In this document: positions 41,929-52,021 of the stretch, piece after piece | Numbering within the stretch: the first letter of the stretch is position 1 | Layout of the letters: each line of letters starts with the position of its first letter | Program-made: the position numbers and the translations under genes | The notes under the pieces: generated by a model | Told to the model about the DNA's origin: nothing | What the model saw: only the letters and a program-made list of their open reading frames with translations | Database searches by the model: none | Assembly (NCBI GenBank): GCA_033439765.1 | Contig: JAULSN010000004.1 | Coordinates: forward strand, 4,474,001 to 4,538,000 | DNA from: Lasiosphaeria ovina | Taxonomy: Eukaryota; Ascomycota; Sordariomycetes; Sordariales; Lasiosphaeriaceae | Reading direction: 5' to 3' | Length of the DNA: 64,000 bases

Positions 41929-44900
41929 CTAGTTCGAAAGGGGCCACGGTCTCCCCCCACTCGTCGGAGTCTTGAGCTCGACGGGGCTCTGGGTAAAGTA
42001 AAAACCCTCGTTCTGCGCTGATCCCGCGCCCGCGGCGGCGGGTGGATTGGTCGTCACTATCGTAGGTGACTCGTCGTGTATCCATCTCCCTGTTCCGGGA
42101 GTCGGTGTCGACTTTTGCTTCTTGCCGCTACCTCCGGCAATATCCATCGGGTTTTCGTGTTCCTCAGCAGGCGGGGTGAACTCTGGAGGCACGTAATACT
42201 CGTCGGTCATGTGCCTGCTTCCTCTTTTCGTGCCGCCGAAGTGCCAACCGCCCGTCTCTCTCGGAGACAACGAGAGAGCAGTGCCAATGGGTGCCGACAC
42301 CGCGGTACTAACGCTGAGCTTTTTAGATGGCGGGTCCGCGGCGTTCTCGTCTGACTGGTACACGGGTCCCGCTTCGCCTCCGTGCTCGCCTGCATGCTCT
42401 TTGATCACGTCCATGACGCCATCAATATGCTCCACCTCTTGCATGAGGTCCTGGTCCGTGGGCCACAGCGACTTGCGGACAGTCGATACCGCCAGCTCAA
42501 ACACAATCAGTGCAGAGAGGGCAACGAAATGCACCAGCCACCACATACCGTTTTTCCCGAACCCCTTGATAAATGATCCGCGCACCACGTACGGCCCTGG
42601 GCTCGGTGGAAACACAAGGCTGAGGAGGACGTTCCACAAGAACCAGCCAAGGATAGATATAAACAAACCAAGGAACGAGATGACGGTGCGGTTGTGGAGC
42701 TCAAGGACAAGCATCTTGAGGTTGATGAATATGACCGCCAGCGAGAATGCCAAGGTCCCCACGGCGTAAAGACCAGTGTCGGCTGGGTAGTGTGAGGTTC
42801 CGTAAAGGCAGTACACAGAGAAGAATATGATGGCCGACGAAGAGGCGGCCATGAACATCCAGCCCAAGTATTGCAGCATGTTGAAGCCTCTGTTCTTTTG
42901 CCCAAACGAGTAAAGCTCCGGAACGGCGATCAGGGTTTCGGCATTTAGATCCTTCTCGAAGATGCCAAGGAGAATGACGGGCAGCGAGGTGAAGAGCGTG
43001 TTGAACACCGTCAGGCTGGTCGACTCAAAGAGCGATGTTCCAGTGTATCCATTGAACTTCTGGTACTGGGCCTGTAGCATGTAAAACAGCACCTCCTTCC
43101 AGAAGGTCCCGACAATGTATTTGCCTGTCCTGATATAGTTCCAGCGGCCGTGGACGAAGAGAAGTCGCTGAAGAAAACGGAACTGTGCGATCGAGTAGTC
43201 CGAGATGCGAGCAGCTTGAAGACCCTCCCGGCCCGAGATGCCGATTCCGACGTGTGACGCCTGGATCATGGCAATGTCGTTGGCGCCATCACCGACGGCG
43301 AGCGTTACAGATGACGGAACCTGGTAGCGAATGCACTTGACCAGATTGGCTTTCTGCGATGGCGACGCGCGACAGCATATGACCGAGTCAACCCGAACAG
43401 CCAAGTCCAAGAACAAAGCATGAAGCACCTCGTCTCCTTCCACGACCCCAAGAGTATGGCCGTCGATGACGATCACTGAATGGGGAACCATGCCGCGACC
43501 GACTTCGACAAGCGCATCGGCCATCTTTTCTTGCCAGTCGGGTTGGGCGGCGTCCAATATGTAGACCTGCGAAAAGGGCTTGCAGATTCTTGTCGAATGG
43601 GCAATATTGATGGCCGTCTCGCGCTTGTCTCCCGTCAGCATCCATACCTTGATATTGGCTCGGCGGAACTTGTCGATCGTCTCCGGGACGCCTTCCTGCA
43701 GCTTGTCCTCGATCGCAGTGGCCCCGGCAAGGTCGAGGCTCTGCTCGATGAGCTCCGCCGCTTCTTCGATACGTTCCTGCCGCTTGACGAGACTTGTCGT
43801 GGCCTGGTGATACACAGTCTTCCACTTCTGATAATCGTCTTCCTCAAGGTAGCGATAACCGAAAATGAGGGTCCGAAGACCCTCGGAGGCAAAATCGTGA
43901 ACGTGCTGAAAGCAGCGTTCATACACCGCAGCTTCGTTCAAAGCCAGCGACTCATCCACCAGAGAGTCATATGGCTCAGTGGCACGTGAGGCTTCCATGG
44001 ATCGCCCCCGTCCCATAAAGTGGTCATCGCTCTCGAATTCCGGCTCGATCCCGTCATTCTCGCGCCGGGATAGCCAGTAATCAACTTCGTCGGTGATGAT
44101 GTTGGACTTGCGGCGTCCCCGAGAATCCCTTCGGTCCAGTGTTGAGGCAGCTCGGACGAGATTCATGCTGTCGCGCTTCACGCTATGGAGGCTCTGTCGC
44201 TTCAAAGCCTTCTCCAACTCGATGCTCTTCCGCACACTTGCTCTCCGCTCAACAGACGACATGGCTTGGGTGGCGAGCTGACTTTGCTTCAAACGAGGTA
44301 AGATGACGTTGTCGGCGCCCTTGCTAAACAGACATAGCTTTCCGTCTGGCATACGGCATACCACCGACATACGCTTGCGTTCGCTGCTGAATTCGATAAC
44401 ATCGAGGATTTCATAGCTCTCCATTATAGTCGATCCATCAATATCGTGACTTTCTAGCTTGATGGACTGTGCAGCTCGGTCAACCAGCAAGTAACCCATA
44501 TCCCTTGCGGCTTCCACCAGCGCAAGCTCATCGGGAGATGCAGCTTGAAAGGTGACCGAGCCATCATCGCGAGTCTCGGGCAGACACGTATGACACAGCG
44601 CAATGCAGAGGATGAACTGGCGCGCCTTTCGTGAGAAGGGGGAATTTGGTTGGGCACGGAGAAAGCGAAGGATGTCCTCCGTATTCAACTCTGGCTGTGC
44701 TTGGCCTGGACGAGCCGTCGACTTCCAATGTGAAGCGGAATTTGCCCTCGCAGGGTGGATATTCGGGAGGCGGCCCTCGTCGATCAGATGTTCATTTGCG
44801 AAATCGACGCCGGAGCCAGGTGCTGTCGCTTTGGGCGACGGAGTCTGTCGCCCCTTTGCTGTCTCAACTCCCGCTTCCTGGTATGCCGGGAGCTTATTCT

Positions 44901-47034
44901 TCGCTTCTTTCTCCGCTGCTATTTTTTGCAGATCCGAGTCATGCAACCAAGCAGTCCCAGCCACGCTCACCTTCCGAAGCTTCATCAGGTTCTCGGTCAA
45001 GGTGCCCGTCTTATCCGAGAAGACGTAGCTGACTTGGCCGAGGTTCTCTAAAATAGTCGTGGTATTGGCAACCATTGGCGTGTCACTCACAGGGTCGTAC
45101 ATCTCAATGTCGTTGAGGAGATATGCCTGCCCAAGCTTGACTATTTCCAGGCTGACGTAGAGCGAGAGCGGAATGAGGGTGTTGAACGCAATGATGAAGG
45201 CGATGAAAATATTCTTCAGCGGCACCGAAGTGTGTCGGAGGTACCAGGCACGACCCTCGTGGTCGCGGCGCCAGACGATGTAGCCTGCGGTGCAACCGAG
45301 ACTCAGCGCGATCACAAACCCCACCAAGATCACGACGATGCGGTTCACAGCGTACTGCATCTCGGGTGCCTTGGCATGCACGTTCTTGCGTGCATTCATC
45401 CGAATCTTGCATTCTTCGCCGGTGTTGATGACAAGTCCAATGGCCTTTGTCGTGTTGCGCAAGATCGAACCCCTATACACGACCTCGTTCATCGTCAGCG
45501 GCATAGTCTCCCCCTTGACCGTGGCTCTGCCCTCGAAGTTGTAGAGGTCGAGATTTGGGTCCTCGACAACGACCTCAGCATCTAGGGATGTCATCTCGGC
45601 GATAGAGTTGCAGTGTTTAGCCAACAAGGGGCAGGCCCGCTTGCTCTTCAGGTTCGTTTCACCGTCAAGAGCCATTGTTTCGATATACGCCACTCCGTTG
45701 GGGCCTGTGGCGTGGAGAAGAATTATGTCGGCAGGGAGGCTGTCATCTCTCCGTAGCTGAATGATATCGCCAACCCGGACGTCCTGCCACTCAACCTGAC
45801 TCCACTTCTTCGCCTGTTCGACTTCGTTGCCCATTCCCGCCTCCACCTCAGCTATTCGCACGTGTGCACCATGCGATCTCCCCAACTTCCCAATCCTCAA
45901 GAGCTCTGGACGGCTCCTCCGATCTGTCTTGGCGCGGAGATTCTCGGGATCAAGTACCCAAGCGACACTCTTGTTCTCCAGCTTGTCGAGCTTGTATCTA
46001 CGATAATCGTCATAGCCCTCTTTAGCCATGCTGAGAGCGACGAAGGCGATCAGGGGGGCTATCGTTGTGAACGAGCCGGTGGTACTGAGGCCGGGTATCA
46101 TCTGGAGGATACCGATGATGAGGAAGTAAAAGTTGGCCAGCTTGCTAAACTGGAAGAAGAGTTGCTTTGGCAGGAAGTTCCAGAGGGTATACCTGCTAGA
46201 CCGAATGAAATTGGACAAGTAGGGGCGGCCGGTCCGGTCATCTTTCAGTGGTTTCCGTCTCGCGATGCCAGGCTCCAGGGGCACATGCCTCCCGTCCTGA
46301 CTTGGTGGTATATGCTTCTGTCTCAATATTCCCTCCAGGACGAAGCGCTTGTACAGCTTCTCGGCTCCATCTCGAATCCTCGCCGGGTCAATGGCACTCC
46401 TCCACCGCCGCTGACTTCTTTTCTGGCGGTCGACCCATTCCTGGTACTGGGCGAGGGTGGCATTGGTCTCTTCGGCGGTAGCCATGGCCCGCTTCACACT
46501 TCCATGCAGGTGATCCAACTTCTTCTCCGGCCGCGTTAAAAGAGCCGGTGTCGAGGCTTTATGCCCAGCTCCACCACCCTGGTGTCCTCTCGAAGCTGTA
46601 TCGTTTCGCGCACGAGCACTGTGCTGCTCCGACGACAACTGTGGTGGTGCGGCGACGGGAATGTGCGACTCGATAGTGTAGAGTCCAGTCCCGAGCGTCG
46701 GGGCCGGGCGAGGTCGCTGAGGGCTCCGGCTCCGGCTGCGGCTGTGGCTGCTGCCTTGGCCGCCGCTCTGGCCCGTGTAATCTCGAACGCCGGGGGAGAC
46801 AGCGAACAAGGGCGTCCTCTGGGGCGGCGCTGGCTGCCTATGGGATTGGGTAGCAGCGCTGGTGTCGTGGTCGACGTCGCTCGAGAGGAGACTCTGGCGC
46901 GAGTGTGAAGAGGGAGAGGGCAGGACAGCATCAGGACGGGGATCTTGTGAGGATCGCTGCTGAAGCTCAATGTGCTCTAGGCGGACCTCAAAAGCCTCTG
47001 GGGCCGTCGGGCCACCTCGGTGGCTGGCCGACAT
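41929..47034 (-). CDS. DNF3: P4-ATPase phospholipid flippase, Dnf3 type
   Basis: This is a single long exon; from the chosen Met (47034) it encodes 1701 residues, and an upstream in-frame ATG at 47088 adds 18. The protein is a type IV P-type ATPase that moves phospholipids to the cytosolic leaflet of trans-Golgi, vesicle or plasma membranes, usually with a Cdc50-family partner. Landmarks (numbered from the chosen start) are RYTLWNFLPKQLFFQFSKLANFYFL in TM1, the actuator DGETN at about 457-461, IPLSLYVSLEI in TM4 and the phosphorylation site DKTGTLT at about 674-680. GDGANDIAMIQ lies in the hinge, followed by six C-terminal membrane segments. The 200-residue basic Ser/Pro-rich N-terminus and a large insertion in the nucleotide-binding domain (SVKRDS.., RRGRRKS..) fit Dnf3 rather than Dnf1/2, Drs2 or Neo1; Dnf3 is an assignment by resemblance. 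The last about 15 residues may be altered by a frame break. Confidence 0.88.
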   Translation of the reverse strand: MSASHRGGPTAPEAFEVRLEHIELQQRSSQDPRPDAVLPSPSSHSRQSLLSSDVDHDTSAATQSHRQPAPPQRTPLFAVSPGVRDYTGQSGGQGSSHSRSRSRSPQRPRPAPTLGTGLYTIESHIPVAAPPQLSSEQHSARARNDTASRGHQGGGAGHKASTPALLTRPEKKLDHLHGSVKRAMATAEETNATLAQYQEWVDRQKRSQRRWRSAIDPARIRDGAEKLYKRFVLEGILRQKHIPPSQDGRHVPLEPGIARRKPLKDDRTGRPYLSNFIRSSRYTLWNFLPKQLFFQFSKLANFYFLIIGILQMIPGLSTTGSFTTIAPLIAFVALSMAKEGYDDYRRYKLDKLENKSVAWVLDPENLRAKTDRRSRPELLRIGKLGRSHGAHVRIAEVEAGMGNEVEQAKKWSQVEWQDVRVGDIIQLRRDDSLPADIILLHATGPNGVAYIETMALDGETNLKSKRACPLLAKHCNSIAEMTSLDAEVVVEDPNLDLYNFEGRATVKGETMPLTMNEVVYRGSILRNTTKAIGLVINTGEECKIRMNARKNVHAKAPEMQYAVNRIVVILVGFVIALSLGCTAGYIVWRRDHEGRAWYLRHTSVPLKNIFIAFIIAFNTLIPLSLYVSLEIVKLGQAYLLNDIEMYDPVSDTPMVANTTTILENLGQVSYVFSDKTGTLTENLMKLRKVSVAGTAWLHDSDLQKIAAEKEAKNKLPAYQEAGVETAKGRQTPSPKATAPGSGVDFANEHLIDEGRLPNIHPARANSASHWKSTARPGQAQPELNTEDILRFLRAQPNSPFSRKARQFILCIALCHTCLPETRDDGSVTFQAASPDELALVEAARDMGYLLVDRAAQSIKLESHDIDGSTIMESYEILDVIEFSSERKRMSVVCRMPDGKLCLFSKGADNVILPRLKQSQLATQAMSSVERRASVRKSIELEKALKRQSLHSVKRDSMNLVRAASTLDRRDSRGRRKSNIITDEVDYWLSRRENDGIEPEFESDDHFMGRGRSMEASRATEPYDSLVDESLALNEAAVYERCFQHVHDFASEGLRTLIFGYRYLEEDDYQKWKTVYHQATTSLVKRQERIEEAAELIEQSLDLAGATAIEDKLQEGVPETIDKFRRANIKVWMLTGDKRETAINIAHSTRICKPFSQVYILDAAQPDWQEKMADALVEVGRGMVPHSVIVIDGHTLGVVEGDEVLHALFLDLAVRVDSVICCRASPSQKANLVKCIRYQVPSSVTLAVGDGANDIAMIQASHVGIGISGREGLQAARISDYSIAQFRFLQRLLFVHGRWNYIRTGKYIVGTFWKEVLFYMLQAQYQKFNGYTGTSLFESTSLTVFNTLFTSLPVILLGIFEKDLNAETLIAVPELYSFGQKNRGFNMLQYLGWMFMAASSSAIIFFSVYCLYGTSHYPADTGLYAVGTLAFSLAVIFINLKMLVLELHNRTVISFLGLFISILGWFLWNVLLSLVFPPSPGPYVVRGSFIKGFGKNGMWWLVHFVALSALIVFELAVSTVRKSLWPTDQDLMQEVEHIDGVMDVIKEHAGEHGGEAGPVYQSDENAADPPSKKLSVSTAVSAPIGTALSLSPRETGGWHFGGTKRGSRHMTDEYYVPPEFTPPAEEHENPMDIAGGSGKKQKSTPTPGTGRWIHDESPTIVTTNPPAAAGAGSAQNEGFYFTQSPVELKTPTSGGRPWPLSN

Positions 47035-50000
47035 GATGGGCTCTTGCCGACGTGTTAGCCGCAACGAGAAGAGAGGGTGGGGCGGCAATGGCGGCGGGAG
47101 GCGCTGCTATTGCTGCTCTACTGGTACGCCAACATGCTCTGGATGGTTCTGGCTGGCATGTAAAACGTTAGAAAGTACGCCTTCGCGTAGCAGGCTTTGG
47201 TAAAGGTACGGTGGGTGTTTGAGCGAAGAGCGTGGCGGTGGTCTGGCCAGGTTGGACGAAGTTCTGGGCACTGGACCAGGGCTCTTGGCGGCTGAATCAA
47301 GCAGGCGCTCTCAGCGACACTGCATTATTTGCTGGCCTTCCATGGCGATTGCGGGATTGCGGCTGAAGTGATTAGTAGTCGAATCGGTAAACTAAAACGA
47401 CCAGCATTCGATAACACCTAGACGCCTCCTTGGCTTTTAGGTTCTTTGTCAGAAAGGTGTGACAGCCTTTCCACGCCGGGCTAGACAATCGTGCAAGTGG
47501 GCTTTGCTCCTGCGAGTTGCAGTGCATCTGACAAAGAAAACGGATGCTCGTAATCCCTAGACAAGAATAGAGTTGTAGGCCCCGTTCAGTGTGTGTGATT
47601 CTGTCCAGAGTCAGACGAGAGGAGTGAACACCACAAGCCCAGACCCCCTTGGGCTAAGCCCCTTCCCCTGGAGGAAAAGGTCGACAGCGAGATGGACCCG
47701 GCTGGCAATGTAGGTAGGAGGGGGGGGGGGGGGGGGGGGGGGGGGCAGCATGAGCATCATGCGGGTTGAAGAAGGTTGGTACGTCTTCTAATGCAGATTA
47801 GGTTGCGAAAATCCCAGCCATGAGGGTGGGAGAGGGGCGGCACATGCTTGGCTCCTGCCCGCCCGTCCTTGGGTGCGCTTGGCCAGAGCAGGCGGCGGGA
47901 TAAAAAAAAGCTGGAAAACCTGGAAAGCGGGACTGGATGGCGAGTCCTGTGATTCGACCGCCTCCAAACTGGCACTCGACTTGTGTGGAACGTGGATCAT
48001 GGAACGGGGAACGAACCGAGGGAGCTTGACCCCCGCCACAGGTGAGCGCTCTTTTGCAAACTTACGGAGTCCTTGACACACGGCTTTGGGCATTCCTTCC
48101 CTTTTCGCAATGTTTGCCGTAAGGTCCATCCAAATACGACCTTGATCGACGGCTATGTTACGGACAAATGCCTGGTCTGTTCCGTGCCCACCTTCGCTGA
48201 CTGCAGCTGCTGAGCCACAACTCACCAGGCACCGATTACTTTTACTTACACGAGACGCGTCGTCAGACTCAATTAGTAGACGAGCGGCGTCCGGTCCGTA
48301 AAAAGGGGCTGCAGTTTTTGACCTGAATGAAGATAAAACGGCGAAGCCTTCCTAAAATAACACCCAGAGAACAATCATGTGTCAGGTCGCGTGACGTGAT
48401 TGTCTGGTACGGTACTGTATCCGCATGCATGTCGTCCCGCGTGGTACAGATCGCAACTTGGACCCGCGATTTCATCCAATGCACCGATTTGAGGTCTCAG
48501 TGGTCTGTCCGTCCGTCGCCCCTTTTGTTCCGAGCGCGCGGGTTTTGGGATGGAATAGAGTTCTGGAGGTTTAAATGGGGTCAACGACAAACTGAAAAGG
48601 CGGGGGTTGAGGGGAAAGGAGGAGAACCGGAGCATCCCAACTTGTGGGTGTGGGCCAGGCCGCTGAGCTTTTCCCTTCAGGCCCATCTAGACCTGATTAA
48701 GGCTGAAAACGCAGGCGCTATCGAGTGTGCTAGCACAAAGCGGACGGAGCCTCCGCGAACACGTGCTTGAGATACATTGCACCATCAATGTGTCCGCATC
48801 AATACCGACGCATTTATCAAGCATTTGCAATACTTCCATCCGCACTCTCGCCGACACTATAGACTCAGATGGCGCGCACATTCAGGTACAGTAATCGGCA
48901 CCCTTCAAAGATTCTGTTCCGAAGAAAGAAGTGACCGCACTTGATTGATGCAGCACAATGAGACTCCAAAATACTCTTGGAGGTTCTTTGGTTGCTCATA
49001 CTGAGCAAGTCGGTTTTTTTCGTGCTGTGGTATAAGTCCAAAAGCTTCACCTCTTCATTCGTGGATACTGAAGAAAGAACTCAATAAGGGGCTGTGGTGA
49101 ATAATCACAAGTCACGTCTTTCCAAGCACGTCTGCAATGCAAGATGATGATAGCATTTAATAGATGTTGTTCGTTGATTAGGATCCTGCCGTGAGTCATA
49201 AATAGCAACCACGGCGGCAACTGCTATCAGTCAGGAGAGTCCGTCCGCACGCAACCCAAGTTGAGGCCAGTCTGAACCTCGTTTGTCATTTGCTCTTGCA
49301 ACGACATTTCTCCTTGGGCCTTCCCCCGCTAACTCATTTCTTGGCTTCGTTAGGCCTACCTCCTGATATTTAGATGGCTTTCACCATGGCTGCTCAGTCT
49401 GCCTCAAACCGCAAGTCAACAAAACGCGTCTCCTTTGTTGCGTACCGCGAAATACCCAAGCCCATCCCTAGAAATTAGAACCGGAAAACCAAAGCAGCCT
49501 CCTGGGCCTTCGCCATTCCATCTTTTCTCCCGCAGCCACGGACATCTGCCTTTTTCCCTGGAAAGTTCTCCCCATGTCAACCCCAAGAGCCAAGCGGCCA
49601 GATAAAAACTAGATATTAAAGGGTCTCCTAGAACGCCGCAACCATGTGCGTTCATCGGATTCTGATAGATGAAACCGCCGTTCCAACACATAAAAGAAAG
49701 GTAAAGAAGTTGCCAAACTAAGATGAAAAGAGTCCGCAACCGCTGTGCCGGACGCGCATGAAAAAATAGGTATCGTCATGCAGATTTCGTGGCTGAAAAT
49801 GGATGAAATGTGACAGAAACAGAACTCAGATTGGGGATGTGTGTCGCTGATATATCGAAGGGGGGTAGATATGTCGTCAATTGTTTCGAGCCGGAGATAA
49901 TGAATGCAAAGCTCCCGGGTATATACAACCAAATTCCTCTAAACGCCGGGGGGAGTCGAACCAGGAGTGGGGTGTCTCGACGGTATTTATTATACGTGAT

Positions 50001-50079
50001 GACCATCCAGTCGGCATTGCCAAGTTGGGCACTGAGCAACGCTACAACGCTGATTGCAAGCCAAAGTTCTCGAGTCCCA
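47035..50079. other. 3-kb intergenic region with a long G tract
   Basis: The region lies between the P4-ATPase start (minus) and the homeodomain gene stop (minus). It holds the flippase promoter, a 26-base G run (47720-47745) and the 3' UTR of the homeodomain gene. Open frames are short and unconvincing. Confidence 0.5.
47720..47745. repeat. poly-G tract (26 bases)
   Basis: This is an uninterrupted run of 26 G on the plus strand (C on the minus strand), about 690 nt upstream of the P4-ATPase start. Its length may be affected by sequencing or assembly. Confidence 0.9.
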
Positions 50080-52021
50080 CTAGCCTTGGTGGATGCTTTC
50101 GGGCGAGAGAGATGCAGGCTCAACTTCAAAATGCTTGAGGTCCATAAATTGGTTAAGTTCGAGATCTGCTTGGTTCGGCTCCGCAAATGGGGAGTGCGGG
50201 TGAAGAGGAAGCGTCATGGTGTGTTTCCCGGTTTGGTACATCTCGTTCAGACTGTTTCCGTCGTCAGACAGCGCAGAGCCTTCGCACATCGTAGGCATAG
50301 ACATTGGCGGGGATTCTCCAACAATGGCCGGATCCTGGTGGTTGAAGGAAAGCGGTGAGATCGAAGGCGGGATGCCCAGGTTGGATGGGTTGATGAGGGG
50401 CGAGAAAGTGCCGCTATAAGGAGTATAGCTAGCCGCCTGGATTCCACCGCTTTCCGGCGCTTGAGAGGCGAAGAAGTTAGGGCTCGAGTAGTCAGATGGG
50501 GAAGGTGCCGTCGTTGCCGAGAGCGGATAGGCCCGCATGTCCAATGTGCCGAACCCAGCCTGTGTGTCAATCCGCAGGTTCGGTCCAATTGGGCCCAGCA
50601 TGTTCGGCTGCTGAGGTATCGGGCTGAAGAGTTGAGGATTGTGGTTGTGATGATTCTCATGCTGAGTGATGTGAAAGCTCGGCGGCTGTTGCAGCATTTG
50701 CATGGTTTGGAAGTCAATCGGGCCAGGCACACTCCTACTTCGTTGCCTCTTGTGGCCTGGTCCACCACGCATCATCAGACCTTGGTGGGCAGAGATCCCC
50801 CATTGAGTCTCCTGGAACATGCCAACGTGAGGCTGGGCAAAGTTGGGTTGGGACGAAGGCCTGACCTGGGGCGAAACGGGCGCAGACATGGACAGAGGGT
50901 GGTGAAGTTGGTCGAACATTGGGCTTGGGCTATGGCGGTGAATGAATGTCTCGAGGCTGACCAACTTCGCCAGTTGTCCACTCAAAACCTTCGGGTTTCC
51001 ACCGAGATTATGAGTCAACACCCGAGAAGCCTGCTGCTCTTCGGTGAAGTCCCCAACCTGGAAGAAGCCGGCTGCTGACGCGGCCGAGTCCATGAAGAAG
51101 TTTGGTGGGTGCAATAGTTCGATCGTGATTCCTTGGTGGTCGCCTTCAATATTATTAAGGAATATGTTTTTGATATAGGCAAATGGATACTCAATCTTGT
51201 ATCCGGCGTTCTCGCTGTTGATGTAGTAGGTCATCGTGCACTTGTCAGGCGAGTAGAAAATGATCAGGTCCATCGTGTTCTGTCCCACTCGCATCCATTT
51301 TCCGATAGAAAGCGACCGGCAGGTGAGATGATGAATCACTGCAATTGTTAGGCAATTGGTCCGCATTTAACCTGAGGACTGAAAACAACTCACAAACTTT
51401 GCCCTGCCCACCTTGGTCGCCGCCGAGCATGCCTTGGCCCCCATATGTCATGAGACCCGTCCGGCCGAAGAAGCCGCCAAGACTCTTGCCAGACTCCATA
51501 GCCTGCAGTGCAAGGTACTGTCTCACAGACTCGGGAATTGAGTCAATGTCTTCGCCGGTTTCGAGGCTCTTCTTCGCCAACATCTTGATCTTGGCGCGTC
51601 TACTCGGGGTCAGATTCCGAAATACGAGGAAGCATTTATACGGGAAGGCTCACCGGTTCTGAAACCAGATCTGGACCGACCTCTCGGTCATGTTGATCTC
51701 TTCCGCTATCCTATCACGAACAGTGGCAGTGGGTGTCGGGTTCTTGTTGAACTCGATTTCCAGAGTCGTCAGCTGGTCTTGAGTTGCCCGCTGCCTCTTC
51801 TGGTTCTTCTGCTGCTGTGTAAGAGTACTCTTGCGGGGAGGGCGTCTTGACGCAGAGCCCTGGCCATGGGAAGGTGTGGATGGCGAAGGCGTCTGGCTGC
51901 CCTTGCTTGGACCGGCCGAGTTGGGTGTGGCAAGAGCCGCATTGCTGGGGGACGGCGAGGTGGACAAGGACAGCGCCGATGGGGCCAGCGTATCCTCCTG
52001 CTTGATTACATCGGTAGCCAT
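50080..52021 (-). CDS. HTF1: homeodomain transcription factor, HTF1/pah1 type
   Basis: Exons are complement(51654..52021), (51394..51599) and (50080..51338), giving 610 residues. The homeodomain occupies about residues 73-132: [17 protein letters not shown] (helix 1), then [18 protein letters not shown], the recognition helix, which is interrupted by intron 1 inside the Arg codon pair. Intron 2 (donor GTGAGT, acceptor TTGCAG) joins GGQGKV to [21 protein letters not shown]. The block [25 protein letters not shown] is a conserved companion domain of this fungal family. The remaining 300 residues are Pro/Ser/Gln/His-rich and probably a transactivation region. Orthologues are required for conidiation in Magnaporthe (HTF1/MoHOX2) and act in Podospora development (pah1). 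By inference it controls asexual development here. The gene is followed upstream by an unusually long gene-free region. Confidence 0.92.

Noticed and set aside
49951..49961. tRNA-like B box (GGTTCGACTCC) on the minus strand
   Set aside because: The flanking bases cannot form a T stem or acceptor stem, and the upstream A-box-like match is at a wrong distance.
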